Of a DNA stretch of 64,000 bases, positions 32,205 through 46,300 are shown piece by piece. The notes beneath the pieces are model-generated. The model was given only the letters and a program-made list of their open reading frames with translations. It ran no database searches and had not been told where the DNA came from. The position numbers and the translations under genes are program-made. The first letter of the stretch is position 1, and the number at the start of each line of letters is the position of its first letter. Where the stretch lies: assembly GCA_030562195.1 (NCBI GenBank), contig CM060199.1, positions 20,356,338 to 20,420,337 of the forward strand, written 5' to 3'. Source of the stretch: Nipponacmea schrenckii. Lineage: Eukaryota; Mollusca; Gastropoda; Lottiidae.

Positions 32205-32900
32205 GTGTAAAGAGCTATAATATATTTTTCAATGGATTTTTATGAAACTTGGTGTGAGCATTGGAATTGATAAGACGGCGGTCATGTTCGAAATTGAAGA
32301 TTTTTCGAAGCACAGTTTCTGAGTTATTGGCCTTGACTTATATACATCACGTCAAAATTTATTGTTGATGCAATAGAAGCTACAACTTTCAATGCATTTG
32401 AATGAAACTTGGTATGAGCATTGGAATTGATAAGACGGCGGTCAAGTTTGAATTTGAAGATTTTTCGATGCACGGTTTTTGAATTATTGGCCTTGACTTA
32501 TTAACATCACGTCAAAATTTATTGTTGATGCAATAGAAGCTACAATTTTCAATGCATTTGAATGAAACTCGGTATGAGCATTGGAATTGATAAGGCGGTG
32601 GTCAGGTTCGAATTTGACGATTTTTCGATGCACGGTTTTTGAGTTATTGGCCTTGACTTACTAACATCAAGTCAAAATTTATTGTTGATGCAATAGAAGC
32701 TACAATTTTCAATGCATTTGAATGAAACTTGGTATGAGCATTGGAATTGATAAGGCGGTGGTCAGGTTCGAATTTGACGATTTTTCGATGAATAGTTTGA
32801 GTAATTGCCCTTGACTAAGTAAAATTGTGTAAAAATTCATTTTCTGTAGACACTATAGAAGCTACAATTTTCTATGGATTTTAATGCAACTTTGTATGAG
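32205..32900. repeat. Tandem about 155-bp units of the GTGGGCGTAT repeat family (no termini)
   Basis: Four units marked by ATGAAACTTGGTATGAGCAT, GATAAGACGGCGGTCA and AATAGAAGCTACAATTTTC. This is only the core of the family; its usual ends are missing. Confidence 0.75.
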
Positions 32901-32903
32901 CCA

Positions 32904-33475
32904 GTGTGAGGAACTTGCACCACTTGTGATGTGACAGTTAATTAAATGTAGGCAGGGCCGCACATGCGTATTTTCTCAGGGGGGTGACCAAATTTTAAAA
33001 CCCCAACTTTCGCAAAAGATAATAACTAAACCCCAACATTTGTTGATTTTGGTACCTTTTGTATTTTATTTGTTTATTATCATAAACGCCAGGTAAAGAG
33101 TTCCCTACCTAGGGTAAAACTAACCTGTCTCGCGACAAATATTCCGTCTCAGATTGGCACTTTGAAGAATTTGGCCATATCGGATTTTTTCTTCTTATCC
33201 GTGTACCTAAATTTCGCAATTTTTAGTCGAGACACGGCTTGAAATGATAGATTATAAACCGATTATGGTCATAATCTGACATCTCAATTTGTATTGCGAC
33301 AAGAAAATGCAAAATTTATGTACACGGATAAGAAGAAAATTTAAGATTGCTTTGTGCAGATTAAAGGCTAAACAATATATTGAAATTTGGTCACCCCCCC
33401 TGAGAAAATACGCATGTGCGGCCCTGCCTACATTTAATTAACTGTCACATCACTAGTGGTGCAAGTTCCTCACAC
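32904..33475. mobile_element. Fold-back element with about 92-bp terminal inverted repeats
   Basis: Left arm 32904-32995 (GTGTGAGGAACTTGCACCAC ... GGGTGACCAAATTT) pairs with 33383-33475 with very few differences. A second, inner pair (CTTCTTATCCGTGTACCTAA near 33192 and its complement near 33320) extends the palindrome. No ORF. Confidence 0.8.
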
Positions 33476-34084
33476 TTGCACTTTGACCTTCGGAAATCTT
33501 TGACAGTTTAGGCTTCATCTGAATCTGTAGGTTAGGCTATATCGCAAAACCCTTTCACGGCAAATGGAGAGTTTATTCATCAGTGAACTTAATTTACTGA
33601 ACGGCAGTACACGTCATTTTGGATACGCCTATATAATATACATATAATATTCTTTAGTCTTAGCACCTAGAAAGTCCAACTCTAGTTCACCAGGCTTCGG
33701 CAGAACTATAATTTGGATGGGTTGGTATCTCAGCTTCAAATGAGTTACATATATTTAAATAATGTAAATATATAAACTACTGAAGTGTTTCTAAGAAAGG
33801 CATTAAGCAGAAATTAATAAAATTATCGTAATAGGCGTCATAGGCCTACATATTATCAAAATACAGTTTCACGTCGACAATTTAAAATAAGCCGGTGATC
33901 ATAGGCCACTGCTGTCTTTCGAAACGTTAGTTAGTAGGTAAGATGAAAGTAAATATTTTAAAAAATTTTCCCTTGCCAATTAGTCACAAATAACCTGTGG
34001 GATGGTTCCCCGCCATATTAAGAAAAATAACAAAAATATTATTATAATTTATTTTACATAAACATAACAAATTCTTACGGTTCA
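33476..34084. other. Unannotated intergenic sequence
   Basis: AT-rich with no ORF, repeat array or inverted repeat that I can see. Confidence 0.4.
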
Positions 34085-34575
34085 CTGTCATTTAGGCGCA
34101 CATTTCTTTTAGAACACCTCATTTAGACACAGTACTTTAGGCACACTTCATTTAGACACAAGGTAAGATAGGCACACGGTCAGATAAGCACATGTCATTT
34201 AGGCACAGTGTTATTTAGGCACATACTCAATTAGGCACAGTCATTTAGGCACACCTTGAATTAGCCACACAGCTATTTAGGCACCCCTTAAATTAGGTCA
34301 ACATTCATTTATGCACACCTGGTAAGCTCACACTGAAGCCTAACTGAAGGTGTTCTTAATTGAAGGTTTGCCTAAATCAGTGAGCCTAAATTACAGTGTG
34401 CAAAATTTTAGTCTGCCTAAATAGAATGTGCGTAATTGAATAGGTGCCTAATTGAAAGTGTACCTAAATCGTTGTGCCTAAAAAACACATGTGCTTATCT
34501 GACCATGTGCATAAATTAAGTGTGCCTAAAGTACGGTGTCTAAATGAAGTGTGCTTAAAAAAAGTGTGCCTAGAT
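34085..34575. repeat. Snap-back tandem array (TTTAGGCACA)n / inverted (TGTGCCTAAA)n
   Basis: The left half (to about 34322) has some 15 irregularly spaced TTTAGGCACA-like motifs. The right half (from about 34331) has the same motifs inverted in mirrored order, for example GGTCAGATAAGCACATG at left against CATGTGCTTATCTGACC at right. The whole forms a hairpin of roughly 230-bp arms. Confidence 0.85.
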
Positions 34576-35581
34576 AACTGCTAACCATTTCTTACAAAAA
34601 GCAATGCACACTTGATTTTTAAAATTTAATGCAGTTGTTACATTCCATAAACTCACATGAGGTGTATAGGTTTGTAATAGGCCAGTCCACCACTGGGGCA
34701 ATACCAGCACTTAAATGATCACTTTCATTTGGGATAAATAATGTGGACGTGACCTTAAATAACCATAGATAACAAAATGTACATAAATTCACCCAAAAAC
34801 AATTTCTATCTCACCTGATATACTAAAAAAATTATAATCTTTGAATTAGTATTAAGGCAGAAGCAATAGAATGCGTCCTTAGCTGAAGTGTTAAACAACA
34901 GGTTAATAAATTCTAATATTAAGAATAATACCACATATATTGCCATACAAGAAATGTCTACTAAAAAACTAAAATTACTTTTTTGATAATATCAAGGGCT
35001 GCCACTTTTTTAATATTTGACTAATCCAAAATCTTGGGACACAGAATTTAACAACAATCCAAACTCAGAGATCTTGTTAATTTAAAAACATACAAACCAA
35101 ATTTGGCAGAAATTCTGATAAAAAATGTACCTAAATAAGTTTTAATGTGATACTGCTTCTTAGCATGAACATACATTTATTCTCAAAAATGGTCAATATG
35201 AATAGATATTCATCAGGGAACCTACCTGGTGTCATAAACTAATAGAATCCCTTAAAATCTGGAAAACTCACAAAACTAACTCATTTTTGAAAAACACTTA
35301 ATCAATTTATTAAGCATTTTTCAATAATCAAATGCATCATATGGATAATTACTTCATTTTGTGAATATTTGTTGGTGTTATTTACGGCAGTAGGTGAGGT
35401 TTTAAATTTATCGGCTATACTGATGAGTACATCCAGTTTTGTCCAAATCACATGTGGCATTTTTTCTCACAAGGAATCCCATTTATTTATATTTCAGGAC
35501 ACAATTATATGGACAATTACTTTATTAAATAAGATATTCTCCAATTACTAAATTACTCAAGAAAGTTACCTATATCTATCA
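34576..35581. other. MTIF2 3' flank
   Basis: AT-rich. On the minus strand AATAAA lies at 35487-35482, about 95 nt past the MTIF2 stop, and is the likely poly(A) signal. 35150-35370 partly resembles the intron near 10930-11160 (shared AATTGATTAAGCATTTT and AGTTTTGT motifs in opposite orientation), probably a dispersed repeat. No gene is seen. Confidence 0.4.
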
Positions 35582-38500
35582 TCAAAATCCTGGATTCCAA
35601 TCAATTTCTTCTTTTTCCTCAAACTCCCTAAAACATTGTATAATGTCATCTGTACGTATGCTTACTGTGCTATCATTTAAACATATACCACACTCTTTAT
35701 CAGCTGTTATTGTCTGTACATCATCTTGAAAATATCTTAATGTTTGAATCAGACCTGTAAGTATGAAAATGGAGATGAGAATGGTCAATCCAAATAATCA
35801 TCATATAATCTATAAAAAATGCACCTCAAGGAACACCTAACATGAATATGAACCACATATTTATAAATGAACTACATATTTATACACGAACCACATATTT
35901 ATACATGAACCACATATGTATACATGAACCACATATTTATACTTGAACCACATATTTATACATGAATCACATATTTATACATGAACCAAATATTTATACA
36001 TGAACCACATATTCATACATGAACCACATATTTGTACTTGAATCACATGTTTATACATGTACCTATACATGAACCATATATTTATACTTGAATCACATCT
36101 TTATACATGTACCACATTTTTATACATGAACTACATATTTATACATGAAATTACATATTCATACATGAACCACATATCTATACATGAACCACATATTCAT
36201 ACATGAACCACATATTAACACACGAACCACATATTTATACATGAACCACATATGTATACACGAACCACATATTTATACATGAACCAAATATTTATACATG
36301 AACCACATATTCATACATGAATCACATATTTATGCACGAACCACATATTTATACATGAATCACATATTTATACATGAACCACATATTTATACATGAATCA
36401 CATATTTATACATGAACCACATATTTATACATGAATTGAATATTTATACATGAGCCACGTATTTATACATGAACCACATATTTATACATGAACAACATAT
36501 TTATACATGAACCACATATTTATACATGAATCACATATTTATACATGAATCACATATTTATACACAAACCAGATATTTATACACGAACCACATATTTATA
36601 CATGAATCACATATTTATACATGAATCACATATTTATACATGAATCACGTATTTATACATGAACCACATATTTATACATGAATCACATATTCATACATGA
36701 ACCACATATTTATACATGAACCACATATTTATCAATATTCATAGACCTTGCAAAAAGTTCTTTGTAGAAAAATATAAATTGACATGCAATTTTCTTACCT
36801 CTAAATACTTCTTTCCCATCCCTAATCACTTTCACAGGTTTATCTTTCTCAATAGTTCCCATAGAACAGTAGCACCCTGCTATTTTCACTTTCTTATTGC
36901 CAATCTTTAACTGAAATACTTTCTTAATTGTAGCTTCACCTGCAGGATATATAGACATTTAAATAGCATACTTTAAAGATGGCTTTTCGCATTGTTTAGG
37001 GTCAAATCAATCTTACTGAAAAATATATGTATGTAGGTATGTAGAAAAGGTAATTGAAGGAAATCCAAATTCTCAAATATCAATCATGATCAGTATGTTG
37101 TAAGTTCAACAATTATGAGCAAGATCAATCCTGATCATGTGTCCATACATAAAGACAATTAGATCAGTAAGTTGTGAATTGAGAGAAGGATTCAATTCAA
37201 ATCATGATCAGTATGATGTGGATTGAGAAGAAGGATTCAATTCCAATCATGAACAGTATAATGTGGATTCAGAATAAAAAGATTCAATTCCAATCATGAT
37301 CAGTATGATGTGGATTCAGAAGAATAGATTCAATTCCAATCATAATCAGTATGATGTGGATTTAGAATAAAAAGATTCAATTCCAATCCTGATCAATATG
37401 ATGTGGATTCAGAATAAAAAGAATCAATTCCAATCATGATCAGTATGATGTGGATTCAGAATAAAAGATTCACTTCCAATCATGATCAGTATGATGTGGA
37501 TTCAGAATAAAAGATTCAATTCCAATCATGATCAGTATGATGTGGATTTAGAATAAAAAGATTCAATTCCAATCATGATCAGTATGATGTGGTTTCAGAA
37601 TAAAAGTTTCAATTCCAATCATGATCAGTATGATGTGGATTCAGAATAAAGAGATTCAAATCCAATCATGATCAGTGTGATGTGGATTCAGAAGAATAGA
37701 TTCAATTCCAATCATAATCAGTATGATGTGGATTCAGAATAAAAAGATTCAATTCCAATCATGATCAGCATGATGTGGATTCAGAATAAAAAGATTCAAT
37801 TACAATCATGATCATCGGAAAAGTAGGACGCAAAACTCCATTCATTTCATTTTCAAACATGATCGGTATGATGTGGATTCAGAATAAAATATTCAATTCC
37901 AATCATAATCAGTATGATGTGGATTTAGAACAAAAAGATTCAATTCCAATCATGATCAGTATGATGTGGATTCAGAATAAAAAGATTCAATTCCAATCCT
38001 GATCAATATGATGTGGATTCAGAATAAAAAGAATCAATTCCAATCATGATCAGTATGATGTGGATTCAGAATAAAAGATTCACTTCCAATCATGATCAGT
38101 ATGATGTGGATTCAGAATAAAAAGATTCAATTCCAATCATGATCAGTATGATGTGGATTTAGAATAAAAAGATTCAATTCCAATCATGATCAGTATGATG
38201 TGGATTCAGAATAAAAAGATTCAATTCCAATCATTATCAGTTTGATGTGGATTCAGAATAAAGAGATTCAAATCCAATCATGATCAGTGTGATGTGGATT
38301 CAGAAGAATAGATTCAATTCCAATCATAATCAGTATGATGTGGATTCAGAATAAAGAGATTCAAATCCAATCATGATCAGTATGATGTGGATTGAGAAGA
38401 AGGATTCAATTCCAATTATGAACAGTATGATGTGGATTCAGAACAAAGAGATTCAAATCCAATCATGATCAGTGAATAGTGGATTCAGAAGAATAGATTC

Positions 38501-40311
38501 AATACTTATCATGATCGGTACTATGTGGATTCATAAGAAATGGATTCAATATCAATCATGATCAGTTTGTCATAAGTACCAAAAATTAAAAAAATAATAT
38601 ATACCTGTGGTTTCTTCTTTTTTTAAAAGTGGTAATGCTTCATTAAGTCTTTCTATCAGATCATCAAATAACTTATAAATAACTTGATGAACTGATAAAT
38701 CCACAGACAACTGATTAGCTATTCTTTGTACAGCAGGTGGTACCGTTACATTGAAACCATACACAATTCCTGTAATATACAATCAATTTACGTTCAATTG
38801 GGGATTTCAAGGATGTTTGTACGGTGAAATTCAAGTACTTTTGTAAGGTGAAATTATGAAATTCAAGGTGAAATTCAAGTACTTTTTAAGGAGAAATTCA
38901 ACCAATTTTGAAAGGTGAAATTCAAGGCCTTTGTAAGATGAAAATCAAGGACTGTTCAAGGTGAAATTCAAAATGAATCTTAAAAAAGTACTATGTTCTA
39001 TTTTCTGATGTACCGTACCATGGATGAATCTTCAAAGATAGTCTTGCAAAACAAGGTGACATATGCCCACCAGCAACTTTGATTGCAAGTACAAATCATT
39101 GTTTGTTGTCCATTTATATTTGGTTCATGTCTATTCTATAAAGAATTTTAAGCAGACAAAATAAACATCAAAAGAATCCGTAAATAATAATTAATAATTG
39201 TTGTCTGTAGAGTGAGGAGAGTTGCACTATGAAAACGCGAACATAAGTCGGACTCAATTTTTCGGTGAAAAATTAACAGATCATTATGATAGGGATCATC
39301 TACATAATGACAATAAGCCACAAAATCAAAAGAATCCATAAAGAACTGATGCCAGGAGAGTGAGCACGACTAGCACCCTACAGCTAATGGAAAAAAAACA
39401 CCATAAATCGAAGTAAAATCATTGGGTCATCATGAAAATTGATAGGGATCATCTTCATAATAATACTGTTCCACAAAATAAAAATCAAAAGAATCCATAA
39501 AGAATTTTAGCTGACAGAATGAGCACAATTTTCACCCAATGGGTGATGTGGCGAAAAACACTAAGTCATTGGATCATCACAAAAATGACACTTATCCAAA
39601 AAATCAAAATCAAGAGAATCCATAAAGAATTGTAGCAGGCAGTGTGAGCACCAGTTGCATCCTATAGTACAATGTACTAATTTCTGATGTAGCTTCATGA
39701 ATCTTCAAAGAGTACAATGTACTAATTTCTGATGTAGCCTTATGAATCTTCTAAGAGTACAATTTACTTATTTCTGATGTAGCTTCATGAATCTTCAAAG
39801 AGTACAATGTTCTAATTTCTGATGTAGCTTGTATGAATCTTCAAAGAGTACAATGTACTAATTTCTAATGTAGCTTGTATGAATCTTCAAAGAGTACAAT
39901 GTACTAATTTCTAATGTAGCTTGTATGAATCTTCAAAGAGTACAATCTACTAATTTCTGATGTAGCCTTATGAAACTTCAAAAAGTACAAAGTGCTAATT
40001 TCTGATGTAGCTTGTATGAATCTTCAAAGAGTACAATGTTCTAATTTCTGATGTAGCTTGGATGAATCTTGAAAAAGTACAATGTACTAATTTTTAAGGT
40101 AGCTTAATTTGTTACACATGACTTTGACTATCAGTAACACCAATGTGAATTCAATTTATAAGGAAAATAATACCATTAAATTCTCTGGCTCTTTGCACAT
40201 CAAGTGCTGTAACATTTCCCACACCTTTATGTATAATATCCAGACGACATTTAGTAGACTGGTATGTTGCCAATAAATCTAGTATTGTTTGTAAAGACCC
40301 ATCTACATCAC
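35582..40311 (-). CDS. MTIF2: MTIF2 exons for domain III and C-terminal tRNA-binding domains
   Basis: Exon 40174-40311 starts [14 protein letters not shown] and has [12 protein letters not shown] (domain III). Exon 38605-38769 has IVYGFNV and [15 protein letters not shown], matching vertebrate YGFNV and HKIIYRLVEDL. Exons 36799-36939 and 35582-35754 form the final beta-barrel that binds initiator tRNA, with [20 protein letters not shown], then ECGICLND and IDWNPGF before the stop. Introns here are all phase 1. Confidence 0.95.
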
Positions 40312-43300
40312 CTGTAAGAAAAACAGTTGCAAATTCAGACGAGGTTCTTATATTCGAATTAGGTGCTAGCAGAATAATAAACCATTGCAAGCTTTGTGTT
40401 ACCTTTACATAGTGCTAAGGACAAAAATTTTAAATTACTGTAGATGTTTGGTTATTGGATTGTTATTGGGTTTTTATGATGTGATGTATGAGTGACAATA
40501 TGTTGAAAAAATAAAGTTCAAGTTCTGATAATTGTTACCACACATTATGGCATTAAAGTACAGTAAACACTTTAAGTTTAAAAAATGACCGGATGTGGAA
40601 ATAAATCAACAGCCCTGGTGCTAACAAACATATTTCCTTACCACTATGCCATTATAACCTTTACAGTTTCATAGCCATATTAACTCCTTAAAAATACCAT
40701 TTCTTCCTTAAATATGTGAAACTTCAATCAAAACAGATTCAAATTTATAGCAACAGACTCAACTTTATAGCCACAGACTTAACTCAACTTTAAAGCAACA
40801 GACTCAACTTTTTAGACACAGACTTAACTTTATAGACACAGACTCAACTTTAAAGCCACTGACTTAACTTTATAGACACAGACTCAACTTTATAGCAACA
40901 GACTCAACTCTATAGCCACAAATTCAACTCTATACCCACAGCTTCAGCTTCACGGCCACAGACTCAACTCTATAGCCACAGATTCAGCTTTATAGCAACA
41001 GACTCAACTTTATAGCCACAGACTTAAATCAACTTTAAAGAAACAGACTCAACTTTTTAGACACAGACTTAACTTTATAGACACAGACTCAACTTTAAAG
41101 CCACTGACTTAACTTTATAGACACAGACTCAACTTTATAGCAACAGACTCAACTCTATAGCCACAAATTCAAATCTATAGCCACAGATTCAGCTTCACGG
41201 CCACAGACTCAGCTCTATAGCCACAGATTCAACTTTATAGCAACAGACTTAACTTTATACCCACAGACTCAACTCTATAGCCACAGACTCAGCTTTATAG
41301 CAACAGACTTAACTTTATACCCACAAACTCAACTCTATAGCCACAGACTCAGCTTTATAGCAACAGACTTAACTTTATACCCACAAACTCAACTCTCTAG
41401 CCACAGACTCAGCTTTATAGCAACAGACTTAACTTTATACTCACAAACTCAACTCTAAAGCCACAGACTCAGCTTTATAGAAACAGACTTAACTTTATAC
41501 CCATAAACTCAAATCTATAGCCACAGACTCAACTTTATAGCAACAGACTTAACTTTATACTCACAAACTCAACTCTATAGCCACAGACTCAGCTTTATAG
41601 CCACTGACTCAACTTTATACCCACAAACTCAACTCTATAGCCACAGACAAGCTAATGGAAAAAAAACACCATAAATCGAAGTAAAATCATTGGGTCATCA
41701 TGAAAATTGATAGGGATCATCTTCATAATAATACTGTTCCACAAAATAAAAATCAAAAGAATCCATAAAGAATTTTAGCTGACAGAATGAGCACAATTTT
41801 CACCCAATGGGTGATGTGGCGAAAAACACTAAGTCATTGGATCATCACAAAAATGACACTTATCCAAAAAATCAAAATCAAGAGAATCCATAAAGAATTG
41901 TAGCAGGCAGTGTGAGCACCAGTTGCATCCTATAGTACAATGTACTAATTTCTGATGTAGCTTCATGAATCTTCAAAGAGTACAATGTACTAATTTCTGA
42001 TGTAGCCTTATGAATCTTCTAAGAGTACAATTTACTTATTTCTGATGTAGCTTCATGAATCTTCAAAGAGTACAATGTTCTAATTTCTGATGACTTGTTG
42101 AATCTTCAAAGATACAAGTACAATTTCTAATGTAGCTGATGAATCTTCAAAGGTACAAGACTAATTCTAAGTACTTGTATGTCTTCACAGCCACAGACTC
42201 AGCTCTATAGCCACAGATTCAACTTTATAGCAACAGACTTAACTTTATACCCACAGACTCAACTCTATAGCCACAGACTCAGCTTTATAGCAACAGACTT
42301 AACTTTATACCCACAAACTCAACTCTATAGCCACAGACTCAGCTTTATAGCAACAGACTTAACTTTATACCCACAAACTCAACTCTCTAGCCACAGACTC
42401 AGCTTTATAGCAACAGACTTAACTTTATACTCACAAACTCAACTCTAAAGCCACAGACTCAGCTTTATAGAAACAGACTTAACTTTATACCCATAAACTC
42501 AAATCTTTAGCCACAGACTCAACTTTATAGCAACAGACTTAACTTTATACTCACAAACTCAACTCTATAGCCACAGACTCAGCTTTATAGCCACTGACTC
42601 AACTTTATACCCACAAACTCAACTCTATAGCCACAGACTCAGCTTTATAGCAACAGACTTAACTTTATACCCACAAACTCAACTCTATAGCCACAGACTC
42701 AGCTTTATAGCCACAGATTTAACTTTATAGCAACAGATTCAGCTTTAAATCCACAGACACAACTTTATAGCCACTGACTCAACTTTATAGCCACAGATTC
42801 AGCTTTATAGCCACCGACTCATTTTCATAGCCACACACTCAACTCTATAGTCACAGACTCAACTCTATAGCCACAGACTTAACTTTATAGCCACAAACTC
42901 AGCTTTATAGCCACAGACTTAACTGTTTAGTCAGAATTTCAACCAAAAAAATGATGAGACATCCTTTGACGACATTAAGGAGGCCAGATGGACACATTTC
43001 GATGATATATCAGAAAATGATGTCCGCAAGATAATTTTCGATTGGATGTCATATCTACGAAGTTTCTTCTAACGAATGGCATTGTCGACTTTCTGTTGCC
43101 TATCATCACTAAGATAATCAATCTGAGCTTAAACCATGGCATAGTTCCTCTGAAATTTAAAAGGGCTGTGGTGAAGCCTCTATTAAAGAAGTCATCTCTA
43201 GACCCATAAAATTTCAAGAATTATCATCCAGTTTCCAATTTACCCTTTCTGTCTAAAATTCTGGAGAAATGTGTCAAAATACAACTAAGTGAACATCTAT

Positions 43301-46300
43301 CAGTCTTTGGTCTCCTTGATACGTTCCAATCTGCATACAAAGCAGCACACAGCACTGAAACCCCACTAAATTGTGTTCTGTATAATATCAAACCTTCTGT
43401 GGATTCTGGGCAACTTCCTTTGTTGGTTCTGCTGGATCTGTCAGCAGCTTTTGATACGATTGATTCTGGTCGCCTAATTTGTCGACTCCAACATGACTAT
43501 GGCCTACATAATGTGACTCAAATGTGGTTTTCTAGTTATCTCTCAGGGAGATCTCAGTATGTTGAAGTTAATGGTATATCATCTTCTGATTCCATACACA
43601 CCTGTGGAGTTCCACAGGGGTCGGTTTTAGGACCTATCCTGTTCACATTATACACAAGACCTTTGGGAAAACTTATTTTAGACCACAGTGTCACCTACAT
43701 AGATATCATATAATAGACTAGATAGGCCCTACGCTATAGATTAGGTATAAGCAAAACGACGTCACTGGCTGCCATATTGCACAGTTGATTGGCCTCGCTG
43801 GTCTATTTTATAACGTTATAGTTAGTGTTAGCGCACGGGTGTGTAAATGCATTTCTATTTCTAAAGATTTTACCTAATAAAATAGTTGAAGTAAAAAATA
43901 TAAATACATTTAAAAAAAATAATTAATTTCTGAGACACCCGGTCTGGTGTGATATAACAGCTGTGGTATAGGTTAATAGGGATACACGCACAATTTTTTT
44001 TTTGATTTTTGACATGATTTTTTTTTTAATAATGTGTGAAACATTTGAGGTGGAGTTTGTTGGTTTTTAGATTTAAAACAAACTCGTGATTGATTTTTAT
44101 AGGTTATCTGCAACTGCTGTCAAAATTTAACATGGTCATTTTTTTATACTGTAAGCAACAGTTTTGTATGAATTCTGTATACTAGTTTGCTGATAAAACA
44201 TGATATAACGTATCCTCTCAGCGAGCACTAATGCAATTAACACATGCCTCTCAATAAAGGTTTCAGGTATCCTCCTCCGAGAAAAATTTACGTCAATTAT
44301 TTTCATCTGCAGCATTTTTCCCCATTTTTTTGCTGACAGCACTCGACTCAATTTACTTTCATCTGCAGCCTTTTTTGACAGATTTTCGCCGACAGCACTT
44401 GTCTCTTGGCGACTTTTTTTGGGGGGGGGGGAGGGTTATTTTGCCCTTCTCATTGAAAATATTGAAAAATTATGTTAATTTCCTTGTATAAAGGGACATG
44501 TTTTGCATCTGGTTGACATACACGGGGCACTCCTTTAAGTGTGGAGGTTTTTAGGCATAAAGTCTATTTTTAGCTGCTATCTGGTGGTGGAATTTTTAAT
44601 GTTTCGTAAAATCGTTTAGGGGAATCCACGCTCTTTCAGTTTTGAGAAAACAATCGTACAGGCTTGGTTGAAATCAGAAGACCTTGTGCAAATTCAGTGA
44701 AATAGTTAAACTTGTGACTTAATTATTCCAGATAAAGTATATTTTGGATGAAATGAGCTCTTATGCAAAAATTGATGAGTGTCGGGTTCTTTAAAATATG
44801 CTGTTATATCTCCCTTAAAGACAGTGGTATCGAAATATGTAAATCTGAAATGCTTACTTGTGAAATGACAATCCCTTGTCCCTGCTGTGGGTGTTTCTTT
44901 ACTGGTAACACCAAAAAGCATAGCATTGGATACCTTTGATTGACTTCACATCATAAGTCAAATATAGATCTATTCTTTATAAATGTCACTTTCAACCACA
45001 TTGCAATGGCCGATATTTTACATAGGCAACAAAAAAATTTCTTTTTAATTATTTCCTGGTTCTAAGTAGGCCTACAATATTGATTTCTCACTGAATCTTA
45101 ACAGGTTTCATCTTTTTGACATTAAAACCAGGCATAATTTTAGTTATGTTGTCCACCTTCGCTACCTTACCTTCTCAATGTTCATGTTGTTTTGCTTAAA
45201 TTTTGACCAACTGTAGGCTTAACTACTAATAACTATCTTAACAAATGTGTTTCTCTATGATTCAAGTAAATTATTATTTTCACCCTTTCCCACAGGTATA
45301 TCACATATTGTTTCACCAACAAGTAAACATCCTTAAAGCTGGTCTTGAGCATGGACAAATCCTACAACCCCCCCCCCCCCTCTCCATAGCAAATTAAGAA
45401 CATAAAGTGGAGTCGGGTTGGGTAGCCCGCTCGCAGAACATATATTTGGCTATATTTGAATGCATATTTGTATTTTGATGTCTGATCGTATCATGCCTGT
45501 GTACCTGGAGGCAACATATCGCAGGAACATATAGATCTATCCATTTAATGCTCTGAACTTGTGTATTTTAAAACGAATTATACGTTGAAATGATATATAG
45601 TTTTTGCAGTCATGTACTTGATCGCAGGAAGATAGATCTGTCCATTTTATACAAATGTACTTGTGTATTTTAAAACAAATACGTTGAAATAATATAAAAT
45701 ATTTGCGGTCGTGTGATTGGTCACAGGGGTTGGGTTTGTCCGTTTTATGCACTTGTGCTTGTGTGTTTTGGACGGGTTGCGCATTGGATTGTTGTGTGTT
45801 TTTTGTGGTCTAGTGTGGTTGATCGCTGGAGAATAGGTAATATCTACTTTCTGGCGTTCAGGTGCTTGGCTGTGGAAGGTGTGCAATGTTTTGAAGACGA
45901 TACACATTTAGTCAGTGATTGCAAAATGAATCCTGCAAGTCAAGACAACATGTTGGAACAAATTAAAGGCTGTGTATGCGAGGTCAAGACTTGGATGTCA
46001 GATAATACGTTGCAGCTAAACAGTGACAAGACTGAAGCAATAGAATTTGGGTTAACTCATCGACTTAAGAAGTGCAACTTTTCCACTCTTCAAGTCGATA
46101 CATCTACGATACAGTTAAATGGTAGTGTGAGAAATCTTGGGATTTACCTTGACCCAAATCTTTCTTGTGACAATCATGTTAATTTCCTGAGCAAAACGTG
46201 TAGTTTTCACCTTAGAAACATTGGGTCAATGAGGCACCTGCTAACTCCAGAATCAACAGCAACCTTGGCAAGATCTTTAGTTCTGTCTCGGCTAGACTAT

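Noticed and set aside
37808..38002. Open frame of repeating [14 protein letters not shown] units
   Set aside because: Translation of the 47-bp satellite.
35830..38565. CRISPR-like regularly spaced repeats
   Set aside because: Units are contiguous without unique spacers and lie in an intron of a nuclear animal gene; plain satellites.
42179..42448. 89-codon open frame with repeating [20 protein letters not shown]
   Set aside because: A 60-bp satellite unit is 20 codons without stops; not a gene, and the region may be an assembly artefact.
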